From contig JBAMDO010000320.1 in NCBI GenBank assembly GCA_037074765.1, positions 1 to 41,727 on the forward strand: a stretch of 41,727 bases of DNA. The letters run 5' to 3'. This DNA is from Mansonella perstans. Lineage: Eukaryota > Nematoda > Chromadorea > Rhabditida > Onchocercidae. Positions 1-11,975 of this stretch are shown here, piece after piece. Within the stretch, counting starts at the first letter, position 1; each line of letters opens with the position of its first letter. The translations under genes and the position numbers were made by a program. A model generated the notes under the pieces. It was given only the letters and a program-made list of their open reading frames with translations, searched no databases and was not told the origin of the DNA.

Positions 1-384
1 CGTAATGCAACGTAAAGCTATACATTGGAGATTTAAAAACGATTTCAATAGCAGGATATGTTTACTTTTAATTAAACGTCAAACTTTATATTCTATGAAG
101 AACCACTGAAATCTATAAGACCACGTATTAGAGATATATTTGAGATTAGAAACAAAAACGAAAGTGTATTTTTGCAAATGTATTTGGCGCACGCATTTGC
201 TGCATTTTACAATCGTTTTCCAAGCAAATTTATTTTCTTTTTTCATGAACTTACGAAGGTCAGTTCATTTGAATATTATAATTATCATAAATTACAACAT
301 TCAAAGAAATTGTCCTTCATCATATCCATATTATTATCATCATCGCTGTTATATTAGCATCAGTGTCATTATCTCATTATCATT

Positions 385-460
385 TATCATCATCTCATCA
401 TCATCACCACCACCATTATCATCAAACATCATCATCATCATCATCATCACCATCATTATC
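385..460. repeat. (ATC)n / (TCA)n trinucleotide microsatellite
   Basis: Imperfect tandem TCA/ATC triplets interrupted by CACCACCACC and by AAACATC. Short open frames across it (Ser/His/Ile-rich) are products of the repeat, not genes. Confidence 0.85.
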
Positions 461-3050
461 AAGTGTTTATAAGCAAAAGATGAGAATAGGATTGAATTAT
501 AAATTAAAAACGCAAACTATGTCAATTTTAAATCTCAAAAACTGATTGATATTTAAAAATGATTGATTGATTTCTTTATAGAAAATTATCACCTTAAAAA
601 ATTTCCCACCGACATTTCATTTCAATGTTGAATGTATACAATTACAATTCTTTTGTTCAAAACATTATGCCGTCTTTTTTTTTGCGGTAAAAATTATTTT
701 AAAATATATCCGCTAATTTTGAAATTGAGTATATATTAAATTTTAACGAATTTTCCATTTTCATAGATGCAAATTATAGAACCTCTCAACAAATATTATG
801 AAATTTGAAAATATTTCATTTTATCTATGCATTAGCATACAGTACTTCTAGCTTACGGTAAATATATCGTATGGAGGAGCTGATTACAGTATGAAATAGT
901 CCGAAGTACTAAAACTGAATGGTAATTGTAAAAAGTTATGGTATCAACCTGCAAACATTTTTTTAATGTAACTTTATTACCTTTGCTCATAAATCGTCAA
1001 TAGTGTTGTTGCTTTGCTGTTAATTTTTCACCGTAGAATGAGTTATGCATTTCCAATCAATTATACATTTCTTCATTCCTGAAAGAAAACATCCTTTACG
1101 GATTATTATTTCATATCTAATTAATTATCGTTGTGAAAAAAAGAAAGCAAATAAAGAAGTAATAGAAATGAACTAACATTAAGACAAGCAATGGAATTTC
1201 TAATTAATCACAGATTTTCTTATTTCCGAGAAAAAAATTTGCTTTCCGGAACAATTTACATTACATGTTAAATTAGGGTAAGTTTGGATAATAAAGCAAT
1301 TTTAATCATCAAATTTGTAATGGAATAATGTTTGAAGAAAAAAAGATACAATTAAGCAAAAAGAGATTTTTTAGATTTTTATAGAAAATAAATTGAAGTA
1401 ATCCAAAGATTAAAGAAGTTTGGGAAAAATTGGGTGTGAAATAATAAAATTGCAGTTAAAAATGGCATGGCAATTAAAAATTTTATTCATTTTTTTCCAA
1501 ATTAACCTAAAAAGCATATGATTAATTTAACTGCACCAAAAATAATTATTTTTTTTTTAAAGTAATTAAACTGAGAAAAATGTTTTTGTTATTTTTATGT
1601 AGTAAATAGCAACCAATAAATATTAATCCAAAAAGGTTTTTCAATCATATTATTTTTTTTTGCAAAAAGAGGAAAATTTTTAAATTACTTTTAAAAAATT
1701 AAACCATTTTTTGTGAGTTAAAAAGTGGATGTTTGATTTTAAAATGGAAAAAGAAAACAAAGATGTTTGTGCGGAAGGAACTGAAAGACAAAAGTGATAT
1801 CCTATCAGGTAAACACTGAACTTTCATTGATTAAGGTCAAGGTTTTTAATGAAAAAATTAACAAATTAGGCCTTTCAATTAATCAAAATATTGTCTCAAA
1901 CAACTGATTTATATAAATGAAGTTCAGTTTTTGTCATTTTCTTATTTAAGCTAATAACTTTTTACTTTGGCGTTATTACTTCGTTAATTATTACAAGCAG
2001 AAAAAAAGATGACAGGTTTTTTTTTTTCCATGTGGTCAAAAACATTAATTAGTGCAAAAAAATTAGGTAGTAATTACCGTTAAATAGAAGCATTAGCAAA
2101 AAAAGGAGAAATCTTAATGAAAAAATTTTTGAAATTAAAATATACAGCAAGTAAAATTGCTGAAATAACTGTGAATAAGCATTATTAAGCGGCATACTAC
2201 TAATTAGTACTAAATTAATCAGTAATTTGCCATTAAATGTAAGCATATAACTACAAAAAAAAAAAAAATGTTTGAAAATTAAAGTGTTTTCCAAAAATGA
2301 CGATTGCAATATTAAATATTCAAACATTTTATTTTTTTGACTATTCAGTTTTCAGAATTTTTTTTTCCGTTTTGGATTGTTTGATCTTCGAATCTTTTTT
2401 GTCTTCTGGGCTATTTGATGCTTGGTTTAAAAGTGAATCTTATAAATCAAAGTGTTGTAATATGTCCATATGATCCAATACAAAGCATTTATGTGCTCAT
2501 TCTATTCGACTTACATCAATTTCAAACTTATTTGCTAATAATGCTCTGGAATTTTTTTTTGAAATCATTGTAAATTAAAGTAAATTAGATTAAACTGCTT
2601 CGTGTTGAATAACATGATCAGTGAATAAATATATTGCAATGATATAATCATAACTGTTTTCCACCAAATGATAACCTGAGTATGCTAAACGTAGTCAAAT
2701 CCATAATATTTCATTTTATTTTGACTAATCAGTTTTAGAGATTTTTTTTCTTTTTGATTTATTTAATTGGATCATTTCATCTTTTTTTTTGGACTATTTA
2801 ATGACTATTCAATCTTTTGGAATATCACGAGAATAATTTGTGAAAAATATTTGCATTGTAACAATGAGAGGCTACACATATGAAATTCAATTACCGGTAA
2901 CCTGGTAAAAATATAGTAGATGATTGAAAAGGATGAAAGAAAGATTCTGCGTTTAAGATTTAAGACATTTAAGAAGCGGTAAAATCATTTAACTAGCTAT
3001 AACTAAAAGTAAATCTTTGTTAATTTTACACAAAATATGACACAGGACAG

Positions 3051-3120
3051 TTCATTCATTCAACAATTCATTCATTCATTCATTCATTCAACAATCCATT
3101 CATTCATTCATTCAGCAATT
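3051..3120. repeat. (ATTC)n tetranucleotide microsatellite
   Basis: Three blocks of tandem TTCA units are separated by AACAAT, AACAATC and AGCAAT interruptions. This gives a higher-order pattern of a 4-bp repeat inside a 20-30-bp block. Confidence 0.85.
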
Positions 3121-5038
3121 CCCTCCTTTTCATGTATTCCATTCCATTCGCCAATTTCCATTACTTTATTAGATTAAATTTTTTAAGTAAGACTTTTGTA
3201 AAGTGAATAACAATAAAATGATATCTGAAATTGGTACTATTTGAACGTGCGAGAAAAATTTACGATTTCGTTAAATTGGAAACAAAAAAATAACTTCAAA
3301 GATTTAAAAAACAAAAAAAAATTTGTCACTCAGCAATTGAGATAATTTTTTATAATCAGCATTTTTTTTTTTGCAAAATTTCCTGCTAAATTTTAAAAAT
3401 AGGAAACTATCGAAATAATTTGAACAAACCATTATTCGATAAAAAAAGATTAAATAAGCAATTCAATTCATTTCTTTAACATACAAATTTGATTTTATAA
3501 TATTTTGCAATTGCGAATTGTAATGCAATTGAAATTTTTTTTTTTCGAGTTATTCCAAAAATTTTGGCTAATGAACAGAAATACTCAGTTGGTTCAAAAA
3601 CATTCTGATTTATTTCAAATGAAATGTAAATTGGTTTGTGTGCAACTGATGAATGGTATGGATAATTGATATAATTTCGAAAAATTTTTTTTTTCTTGAA
3701 AATACATAAAACACAAAAAAAAGAATACAATCATTTAAAATTGTCACATTTAATTCATTTCAATCATCTGTCATACAAATTTGTTCAATAAATTTATTAA
3801 TTTAAATTTGATAATTATTAGTGAAAAAGGAATTAATATTTTCATATTATTTCGCTCAACAGTTCCCTTTTTTGGTTCTACACTAATTTTTTTCTTTTTT
3901 TCTCTGCTAATATTCCCTTTCATTTCGCTCAGCAATTTTTTATCAAAAAACACTTTCTGATCATCTGTCTATCTGTTCTGTTCCCCTCTTTTGACTATTA
4001 ATTGTTCGTTCAATAATTAAGATTATAATTTTCAAATGAATCTTTCTAGCAATTAATAAGAATTTTTAATTATTGTTCATTTTTTACAAACTGGCTATTT
4101 TACATGAGAAATGGATAAAAAAATAACAGTGACAAAAATGAAAACTACTGATAGATAATTGTAAATTTTACAATTTTTTTTTAAATTTTGAAATTGTAAA
4201 AAAATTATAAATTTGAAAAAAAAACAAATTTTAAAATATCTTTATAGAATTATTACTATTAATGATTATTTTCATCATTGATATATTTCGATGAATTTAA
4301 ATGAAGAAATTTATTTGTTTGTTTATTTTTTCTTTCCTTTTCTTCATTTTCATATCAAAATATATTACGAATAATAATTTTTTTTTCTTAAAATATCCAT
4401 ACTTATTAAGTTAACTGTTAGCCTAAAATTATTGCTTTCATTTTACAAAATCACCAAAATGCTTTTACTATGCAAATATTTTTTTTTGCTATAGCTTATT
4501 AAAATGATGATATCATCATTACTTAACCTTTTCGTTTAAACTGAACAAAATTTGATCTAAAAAAAGAGCTAGATTTGTATATTGTTAAATAGCAATGCTT
4601 ATATCAAGTCAAATTTGAGCCAAAACAAAAACAAAGTGGTGCTATCACTGCATTCATTGATTTTTCTTATTATCAAATTAAAACTGAATGTTAGAAAAAT
4701 AAGAAAAAAGTTGTTTGGATTCATAACAGGAGCTGATACATACCAAATGTCTGTGCTGATTCAAATATTTGAAAAATTGAACTCACATCGTATTAATGAT
4801 TGAAACGATGAGAATAAATAAAAAATTCAATTTTCTTCTCATTTTTTTTTTTAAAAATTAGCAAAGAAGACTAATTGTAATCGAGAAACCATGTTTATCA
4901 TAGCATTCTCACATATGATGATATGATGACCTATTAAATATTCCTAGCTATAATATGAATTGACAATCTAAGGATTTGAATATTAGGCCCCTAAAATGCA
5001 ACCGAAATGTTCAATGAGAAAATTCATCCTTCAACCCT

Positions 5039-5766
5039 TTAATCCTCATCAATGAGCATTTCAACACTATCATAATTTAGTGACACTTTTGCTAACACTA
5101 TCAAATTCTGCATTATCATATCATCATCGTTATCAACATAATCATGATAATCATCTTGGATAATATCATTAGCAATATTAGAGTAATTATCAAAAAAAAA
5201 ATTAAAATCATTGATTAGTTGCTGCACTAACAATTAAACAACAAACGTTAGAGTTATTTATCAAAAATTTACAACGAAACGGAACAATAATAACTTACCG
5301 TGTTGTTGCCGGAATAAGCGATCAAAATTGTCTAGCAAATCAAGTTACGACAGATAATATCAAAAGTTTACGGTATAACGGTGTGAGATGAACAAATTCT
5401 GTTGGTTTTAGTTCTTGTCAATTTTATCATTCTATCTAATCAGTTCACAATCCACACTAGCTTATTTAATTAATTGCTGAGTAAGTTAAAGTGATAAAGT
5501 AATCAAGTATTGGTGATAATATATTACTATGAGTTGATTGAATATTACTAATCGAAATTTTTTAAAATGATTTAAATTTCATAAAGCAACAAAGAAAATG
5601 AACGAAAATATACATTTTCCCTTTTCAGGTACAAATATGGAAACATGCAACAATAGTAATTAATTCATTTACAATAATTGCTATCATTATTTTCATTATT
5701 ATCATAAATTTCCGAAATCAATATTTCGAAACTATCACTCATTTCATCGCTCATCCCATATTTCAT
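5039..5766 (-). CDS. Possible small acidic protein, three exons
   Basis: Unrecognised; the model is my inference from splice signals and phase. Exons on the minus strand are 5,766-5,673 (starts MKYGMSDEMSDSFEIL, phase 1 end), 5,331-5,299 (33-nt microexon, NFDRLFRQQH) and 5,226-5,039 (ends EMLIDED, stop TAA). They join in one frame into 104 aa. The second donor is a good GTAAGT with a 72-nt intron; the first donor (GTAAAT) and its CTAG acceptor are weaker. A TAG acceptor lies 15 nt upstream of the ATG and could receive a spliced leader. The product is rich in Asp, Asn and Glu, with a DNDDD stretch near the middle of exon 3 and no signal peptide or membrane segment. It stands out from neighbouring AT noise by coherent acidic or helical segments. 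Chance remains a real alternative. Confidence 0.3.
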
Positions 5767-5781
5767 GCATAAACAATTTAA

Positions 5782-6330
5782 CTAGCAAACATTATGTAAA
5801 CAAAATTGATGATAAAATTGGCGACATTAACTACAAGGGACATTATTAGGATGAAGAACAAAATGGACATTTTAGTATAACACTTAGATACTAATAAAGA
5901 CTTAAAATGAAATTTTATCTATTTTGAAGCAAACAAGTAAAAGAGTCATTCGACATTTGCAATTTCGATCAGTTCAATCCCTTTCATAATTAATTTAATT
6001 ACACTATTAGTGAATCTTTCCTAATTTATTTTGCACAACAAACAACAACAATAACATATTGTAATTGAAACATTAATTTAATGAAGCAGAAAAAAAAAAG
6101 TTCTTTGCAGAAAAATTATCGAAGGAAGGAATGAATGATTTTGAAAAAATGCCTTAAAAAAGCGTAAATTAAAAAAATTAAAAGTATTCAAAGAACGAGA
6201 AAATGTAATGTAAGCAATACTTTTTCTCTCTCGTTTATTTCAGCAAATTTTCCATTAATACAATTGTAAAATAAAATTTTTTTCGCTTACCTACCCACCG
6301 AGTAGTTTAAAGTGCCAGCGGAACATCTGG
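5782..6330. other. AT-rich spacer with a possible minus-strand 5' exon
   Basis: Mostly featureless AT-rich DNA. At its right edge, minus strand 6,326-6,295, an ATG directly follows a TACCAG acceptor-like sequence. It opens MFRWHFKLLGG and meets a GTAGGT donor, with a stronger GTAAGC donor four bases further on. This could be a 5' exon of a minus-strand gene, but I could not join it in phase to the acidic gene downstream. Confidence 0.2.
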
Positions 6331-6339
6331 TACCCGTCA

Positions 6340-6660
6340 CATACACCTACACATCTACACGCATACCTACATACACATACAAACACACATGCATGCACAC
6401 ACATATACACATTTACACGCATACGTACATACACATACAAACACACACATGCATGCACACACATATACACATTTACACGCATACGTACATACACATACAA
6501 ACACACACATGCATGCACACACATATACACATTTACACGCATACGTACATACACATAAATAGATTCATGCACACACATACATATATACATTCACACGCAC
6601 AAATACAAACATATATAAGTACAATTACATGCATGCAAGTATATATACGCGTGTGAACAC
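6340..6660. repeat. 60-bp CA-rich minisatellite
   Basis: A 60-bp unit containing CATGCATGCACACACA, TATACACATTTACACGC and ATACGTACATACACAT is repeated. The first copy (about 6,361-6,418) is 58 bp, two perfect 60-bp copies follow (6,419-6,478 and 6,479-6,538), then a partial copy decays into related CA/TA-rich DNA to about 6,660. Because 60 is a multiple of three, long open frames run through both strands (His/Thr-rich forward, Val/Cys-rich reverse). These are repeat artefacts. Confidence 0.9.
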
Positions 6661-6721
6661 ACAAACGTATTTATTACTGCAAACATGCAAGCACATGCAC
6701 ACTTGCACATATACATATATA

Positions 6722-7590
6722 AAGAGAAAACGCATACACACATAATTACCAATGTCCACGTTTCATTTTATAAAGATCGAAAAATTTTATTGTAAGAAAT
6801 TCGTTTAAATAAATTGATGCATGATAAGGAAAACGTGCTTTTACTTGTATCTAGCTCTGTTAATTAAAACAAGCTTGGACATCTGTTAGATTAAAAATAG
6901 GCTAGTGGCTACTTTTTGTTTTTTTGTTTTAACCACTGTAGATAAATAATTTTAGAATTTATTTATTTATTTGTTACTGCAAACAAAATTTTTGCTACAT
7001 TCATTTTTCCCTCCATATCAAACTTTCCACTTACAAATACAATTTTATAATTCAAAAAATTTTTAAATTCCAACTTGCACTTTGTAAACAATAAATAAAA
7101 AATAGCCAATTTAAAAAAAAAAAAAAAAACGGGAAGAAATTCATTTTTAATTAACATTTCTCCAAAACTAATTATCCTAGGCAAAAATTAATCAGGGTAA
7201 AAGAAAAAAAAATTGAAAACTATTTTAGAGTAATAAATAACCAATGTGTAATTTGATTTGAAAAATTTCACCCAAACTCTTTGAAATGGAAAAAAAAAGC
7301 AAGCAAAGCGGCAAATAAATGGCTTGAAATTTCTGTCTAAAAAAGGGATGAAATGAAAAAATGATTGATAGTGAGAAAGGTCAATGTAATGATAATAAAT
7401 AAATGATTGCAAACGATTTGATAAATGTTAATACGAAAAATAATTGGAATTAATAATTTGATATTTAACAAACATTTGATTAACTTTCCTTTTGAATTTT
7501 TCATTCCTTTCTTTCCGGCTATTTTTTTTCTTTCTCATTCAATCAAAGATTTTATTTGGAAAATTTTTAAAAAATTTATTTAATTCGCAC
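6722..7590. other. AT-rich intergenic DNA
   Basis: No gene seen. Open frames here are Phe/Lys-rich translations of homopolymer runs. Confidence 0.55.
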
Positions 7591-7592
7591 AT

Positions 7593-7736
7593 GAACACAC
7601 ACATACACATACACAAACACACATACACACAAATACATACACACACAAACACACACACACACACACACACACATACACACACAAACACACACACACATAC
7701 ACACACAAATACACACACACACACACCCAAACACAC
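7593..7736. repeat. (CA)n dinucleotide microsatellite
   Basis: About 140 bp of CA repeat with occasional TA and AAT interruptions. The Thr/His and Val/Cys open frames over it are artefacts. Alternating purine-pyrimidine runs of this kind can adopt Z-DNA. Confidence 0.95.
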
Positions 7737-8949
7737 TTCAAAGACAACTTAATAATCTTTGACGATTGCAGTGATAATTTTGATAATTTGACGCAATGGC
7801 ACTTTGGTTCTTTCGACTTTTTTTTTTTTATATAAAAAATGAATATGAAATGTTTGAAAGGAATGAAAATTATCGAAATCGAGCTAAATAATATCGGAAG
7901 AAAAATTATCCAAAATAAATCCGTAAATAGCATTGAAAGAAAAAAGAAAACCCGTAAATGGAAAATATTACGAGGAAAAGGGAGGAAAAAAAATTGTAAT
8001 TTTTATCTATAGCAGGCTAATAGCAGGCAAAATGATTGAATAATTAGGCCAAAAAAAAAAAAAAAAAAATTGAAAAAGTGAATTTAATTAGAAAAAATCG
8101 ATTTCATATTCGAAAATTTTTTTTTTTGTTATTTGGGCGTTTTTTAAAATTTTAACGAATTTGTTCGCTTCTTTTTTTTCTTTTTTCTGGCGAAAAAAAA
8201 TTTGCACTTTTTTTTTTGATATTACTTGTCAAGATTGATAGAAATGATATGAATTTTTTTTTTTTTTTTTGCTATTTGCTAATTCGATGTCTACTGAAAT
8301 GTGATGAAAAAAAAAATTATTTTTGAAAAATGAAATTGAATTTCCATTTTGAATTTTACAATTAATTAATGTTTCTCACACATTAGATTTATTTCAAATT
8401 GCTTTACTCCACCGTTCACTTATCATCAAAATCCTTTTTCACCCATCACCCATTCTTATTTCCCATCTCCTAAAGTAATCATAAAGATAAATTAGTTATA
8501 AAGTTAAAAATAAAAAGGGGGAAAAAAAAAACGAAAAAGTACAGAAGCGAAAATTTTGTGCAAAAAAATTGAAAAATGTCATTAAATGGAAAGTAATTGA
8601 AGACAGCTCCGAACATCATTTACAATTTCTCATTTTAATCATGCCCAAAATACATTCTTCTATCATTCACTTAAAAAAAAAAAGCTAAAAATTAAACTTT
8701 TTCCTTTCTCTTCATTTAAAGTGATGACGACAGAGAAGAAAAAATTGCAAATTCATTTTCATATGGGAAAATTTGAAGTTTTGATTGCATCATCAAATAC
8801 TAAAAAAAAAAACTTTCTATCCGGTCGCGATCCAAAACATGTAATCAGTTTCAATATTAGTTTTATCGTAATTATTTTCTTTTAAATTTTCTCTTAATTC
8901 TTCAATTTCAATTTCTATTTTATCTCAGATCACTTATATACTTGATAAT
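7737..8949. other. Homopolymer-dense intergenic DNA
   Basis: No gene seen. A and T runs of 8-17 bases are unusually dense, especially 7,980-8,330. Confidence 0.55.
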
Positions 8950-9620
8950 GTAATGCTTGTACTTCATTAAATATCCATTTGTCGGATTACCGAAATCAAA
9001 ATTATCAGACAGAATGATGAATGAGATTTTGTAAGTAAAATTAAAGCGATGAGAAAGATGTGAGCCAACAATGGGACGGAGGGGAAGTTGTGTCACAAAG
9101 GGATTTCGGTACTTGTTACAAGATTATTTGGATAGGGAAAGCGCTTGATGCTCGCAAAGATCATGTTGAGGGCCAGCTTCTGCTCCATAATGACTGGAGG
9201 AAGCTTACCAAAGTTCCACCTCTAACTCCCGATACATATATGGAAAACTCTGGATACATGTATGGAAAAATCATGTATAGCCAGTTTTTTACAAGCAAAC
9301 ATCACTAGACGTTCCTCTATGCTCATTCATTGCAACTTTGATCATTAGTTATATTAGCCCTTTCTAATCCTGTTATGTTTGGTACTCTCCTGCAACAATT
9401 TCTCCAACTGAACGAAGGACGACTTCATTCGACAAAGTACAGTCGACTATCACCAAAGGAACGACAGGGATTTGTTAGTTAAAATCGATCAAATTGTTTA
9501 TATAACTCATTTTTGTTACTGCTCATCAGTTATTGTATGTTTGCGCTTTTTCCTTCTTACTATTGTGAACTAGTAATATTGTGTGGGTACAAATATTAAC
9601 GAATAAACGAATAAACCTCA
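8950..9620 (+). other. GC-richer coding-like island, unassigned
   Basis: This block is clearly richer in G and C than its surroundings. The frame ending with TAG at 9,308 is open from about 9,045 and reads with ordinary amino-acid diversity (QQWDGGEVVSQRDFG, then KIIWIGKALDARKDHVEG, then LLLHNDWRKL), but it has no in-frame ATG at its start. A separate patch ending at a GTAAGT donor near 9,031 reads GLPKSKLSDRMMNEI. The right end carries two AATAAA motifs (about 9,600-9,617). It could be a terminal exon, a decayed gene or a transposon remnant. I do not recognise a family. Confidence 0.3.
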
Positions 9621-10873
9621 GCATATAATTTTCCCTAGATAATGATTTTATTTTATAGTATAATTATTTAATTGTTAATATAAGCGACTGTGCTTGTTGG
9701 ATATAATCTAATATTATCGTTAATATTGTCTTTAATAATATGACAATTGTACTTCATAAAATAATAATTGTATTGGATTTATGTTGACTGTATTTGGCAA
9801 TATATCAACTAGGCTTTTATACAAGTAATATTTATGACAATAATTAAACAATTGCGCTCAAATAATATGTTTTTGAAAATTTAGTAAATTCAATATTTTG
9901 TTCACATTCTTTTATTCATTATCATTTTTTATAAATTACTGTACTTTTGTACATTAATAATTCTCTGGTACATTTGGCAACCATTATTCATCGCTCCATT
10001 TTATTTTGTCTATAAAAAAAAAATTGCATGCAATATTATCACATATCAGATTGGGAAGATGAATATTTGTGGTTAGTGACCAATAACAAATAACAATTCA
10101 ATATGAACGAAATCAATTTTAATTTTTACCATTCATTTTTATGGCGCCGAAAAAAAAACAAAAAAAAAAAAATGACATTATGTTTTCTTTAAATTGCTTT
10201 TGAATTACATTTATCAAAATTTTTTATAATTTGTATTTTACTCTCTATTTTTTTGAATTCAATTTTACGTGTCTCACAACGAATGCTTGCAAAAGCATGA
10301 AGATGTGTAAAAAGTTTGAAAAATTTTTTTGAGATTTAAGATAAATGATAGTTCTTCCACTTCTAATGATAAAGATTTATCCTAATAAGATGGACCAATA
10401 TATCAATTTGATAGTGGTACACTTACCAAGCAAAATGGCTATATCACTTTGATAATGGTACGTCTAGTCGAAATGGCTATTATCGATCATGTTACTACTG
10501 CAAAGGGAAAAATTAAATTAAATTAAATCATTGCTTTAAATTAATTAAATTAAATCGTACGCAGCGCAAAACCATCTTTGGAATATTTCAATAAATAAAT
10601 CTTATCTATTTTGTTTCTAATAAAAAAGAACTTTTTGATTCATTTGCGCAAAAAAAATCTGTAGAATTTATAATTTACAATTTGAGAAATAAAATGGATA
10701 TATTTAATATGAAAGAAAAGAAAAAAAAGAAAATTTTCGCGATGAAAATTCGGATTGCCCAATTTTTTTTTAAACAATATTTAATTAAACAAATTAACAT
10801 AGAATGATTCAATTGGTTGAAAATTGGTAACTGTTATGTGTTTGAAAAGGATTTGACGTATTTCTTTTTTTAG
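9621..10873. other. AT-rich intergenic DNA
   Basis: No gene seen. A degenerate duplication of a segment containing AATGGCTAT and GATA(A/G)TGGTAC occurs around 10,385-10,490, and direct ATTAA repeats lie at about 10,510-10,555. Confidence 0.5.
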
Positions 10874-10951
10874 CGCATCGATGATTTGCAAGTGGCAATT
10901 ATGGTGGTGGTGAATACTGACGTAACCGGAATGTCAGCAACACGTGAATGA
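10874..10951 (+). other. Possible 3' exon of an unassigned gene
   Basis: A strong TTTTTTTAG acceptor is followed by a 26-codon frame (RIDDLQVAIMVVVNTDVTG, then MSATRE, stop TGA) whose composition is coding-like compared with its flanks. No upstream exon in a matching phase was found. It also contains TGACGTAA, a CRE/bZIP-like octamer, so it could be regulatory DNA. Confidence 0.15.
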
Positions 10952-11299
10952 AATAATATTACATCATCATTTCCATCAAGTCTATACGCATTTGACGACA
11001 TTAGTGTTAACGCATGCTTCATGCATGCTTGCACATTGAACGATCATGTGAAGATGTTGATGAAGACATGTACACTTAGATTCTTTTAATTTTATGCATT
11101 ATGCAGTTTTATAAGTTGATGAATTGGGTGTTACATCATCTTACGATTACTTGTAACATCATTTTACGAATTTTATGATTAAATATCGCGCAAAGATTCT
11201 TTGCACATGAAATCGAGTTTTGAAATGAATGAAAATTATGAAAGAAAAAAGTTAACAATAGGTATGTACATCATAAATAGGTGCAACGAATCATTATCA

Positions 11300-11950
11300 T
11301 TAAAAATAACAAAAATAATAATAATGATAATGAGAGCAGATAAGCGATGCACATATTGACCATTAGACTGCAGTGGACATCAGGTAATATTGAATAATGT
11401 TTCTACGATTATTCCAGTCTATTTAAATGATTACGAATAATCATTTGGCAACTGATCCAATCAGAAACATCATCATAATCATTTTTATCAACATTTTACA
11501 ATGAAAACTTGAAGATGTAAAGACGACCAGCAATAAAACAATAAGAGTTACAAGTAGTACAAAATACAAAGCCTCTTAACAAAAAATAATGACAATAATG
11601 ATAATAGTAATAATATTGCTAATGGCAATAATAATAACAAAAATAGTAGTAATGATAATGATAGCAACAATAATAATGGTAATAGGAATGTCAACAATAA
11701 AATAGCAATTATAATAATAATGATACTAATAATAGTAACAAAAATAGTAATAATGATAATGACAGCAATAATAATAGTAACAGTAATAATGGCAATAATG
11801 AAATAATGATGACAATAATAATATTAATAATAATACAAATAATAGTAATAATAATAGGAATGAAAGGAAAATAATAGTAATAATGAGAGATAAAGAACAG
11901 AAGTGGAAGAAAAATAAGAGCAATAATTCGAACTTGTCAAAATAACAGCA
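11300..11950. repeat. Imperfect (AAT)n trinucleotide array
   Basis: Interrupted AAT/AGT/GAT triplets appear around 11,300-11,335 and again, more densely, over 11,585-11,950. The Tyr/Cys/Leu-rich minus-strand open frame here is a repeat product. Confidence 0.8.
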
Positions 11951-11975
11951 AAAACAAGAAGAGGAAGATGACAAT

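Larger units (their letters stand above)
1..5038. other. AT-rich intergenic desert
   Basis: I see no convincing gene here. Open frames are short and composed almost entirely of F, I, K, L, N and Y codons, as expected from AT-rich noise. Many A or T homopolymer runs of 8 or more bases occur. Two simple repeats are listed separately. Confidence 0.6.

Noticed and set aside
6291..6656. Long open frames on both strands (about 100 codons each)
   Set aside because: They are translations of the 60-bp CA-rich minisatellite; the unit length is a multiple of three, so frames stay open by construction.
7492..7933. Three overlapping frames of 65-117 codons rich in Thr/His or Val/Cys
   Set aside because: They span the (CA)n microsatellite and adjoining homopolymers; no splice or start support.
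8950..9620. Calling this a Wolbachia insertion or a named transposon
   Set aside because: No motif I can identify supports either; only base composition differs, so it is reported as unassigned.
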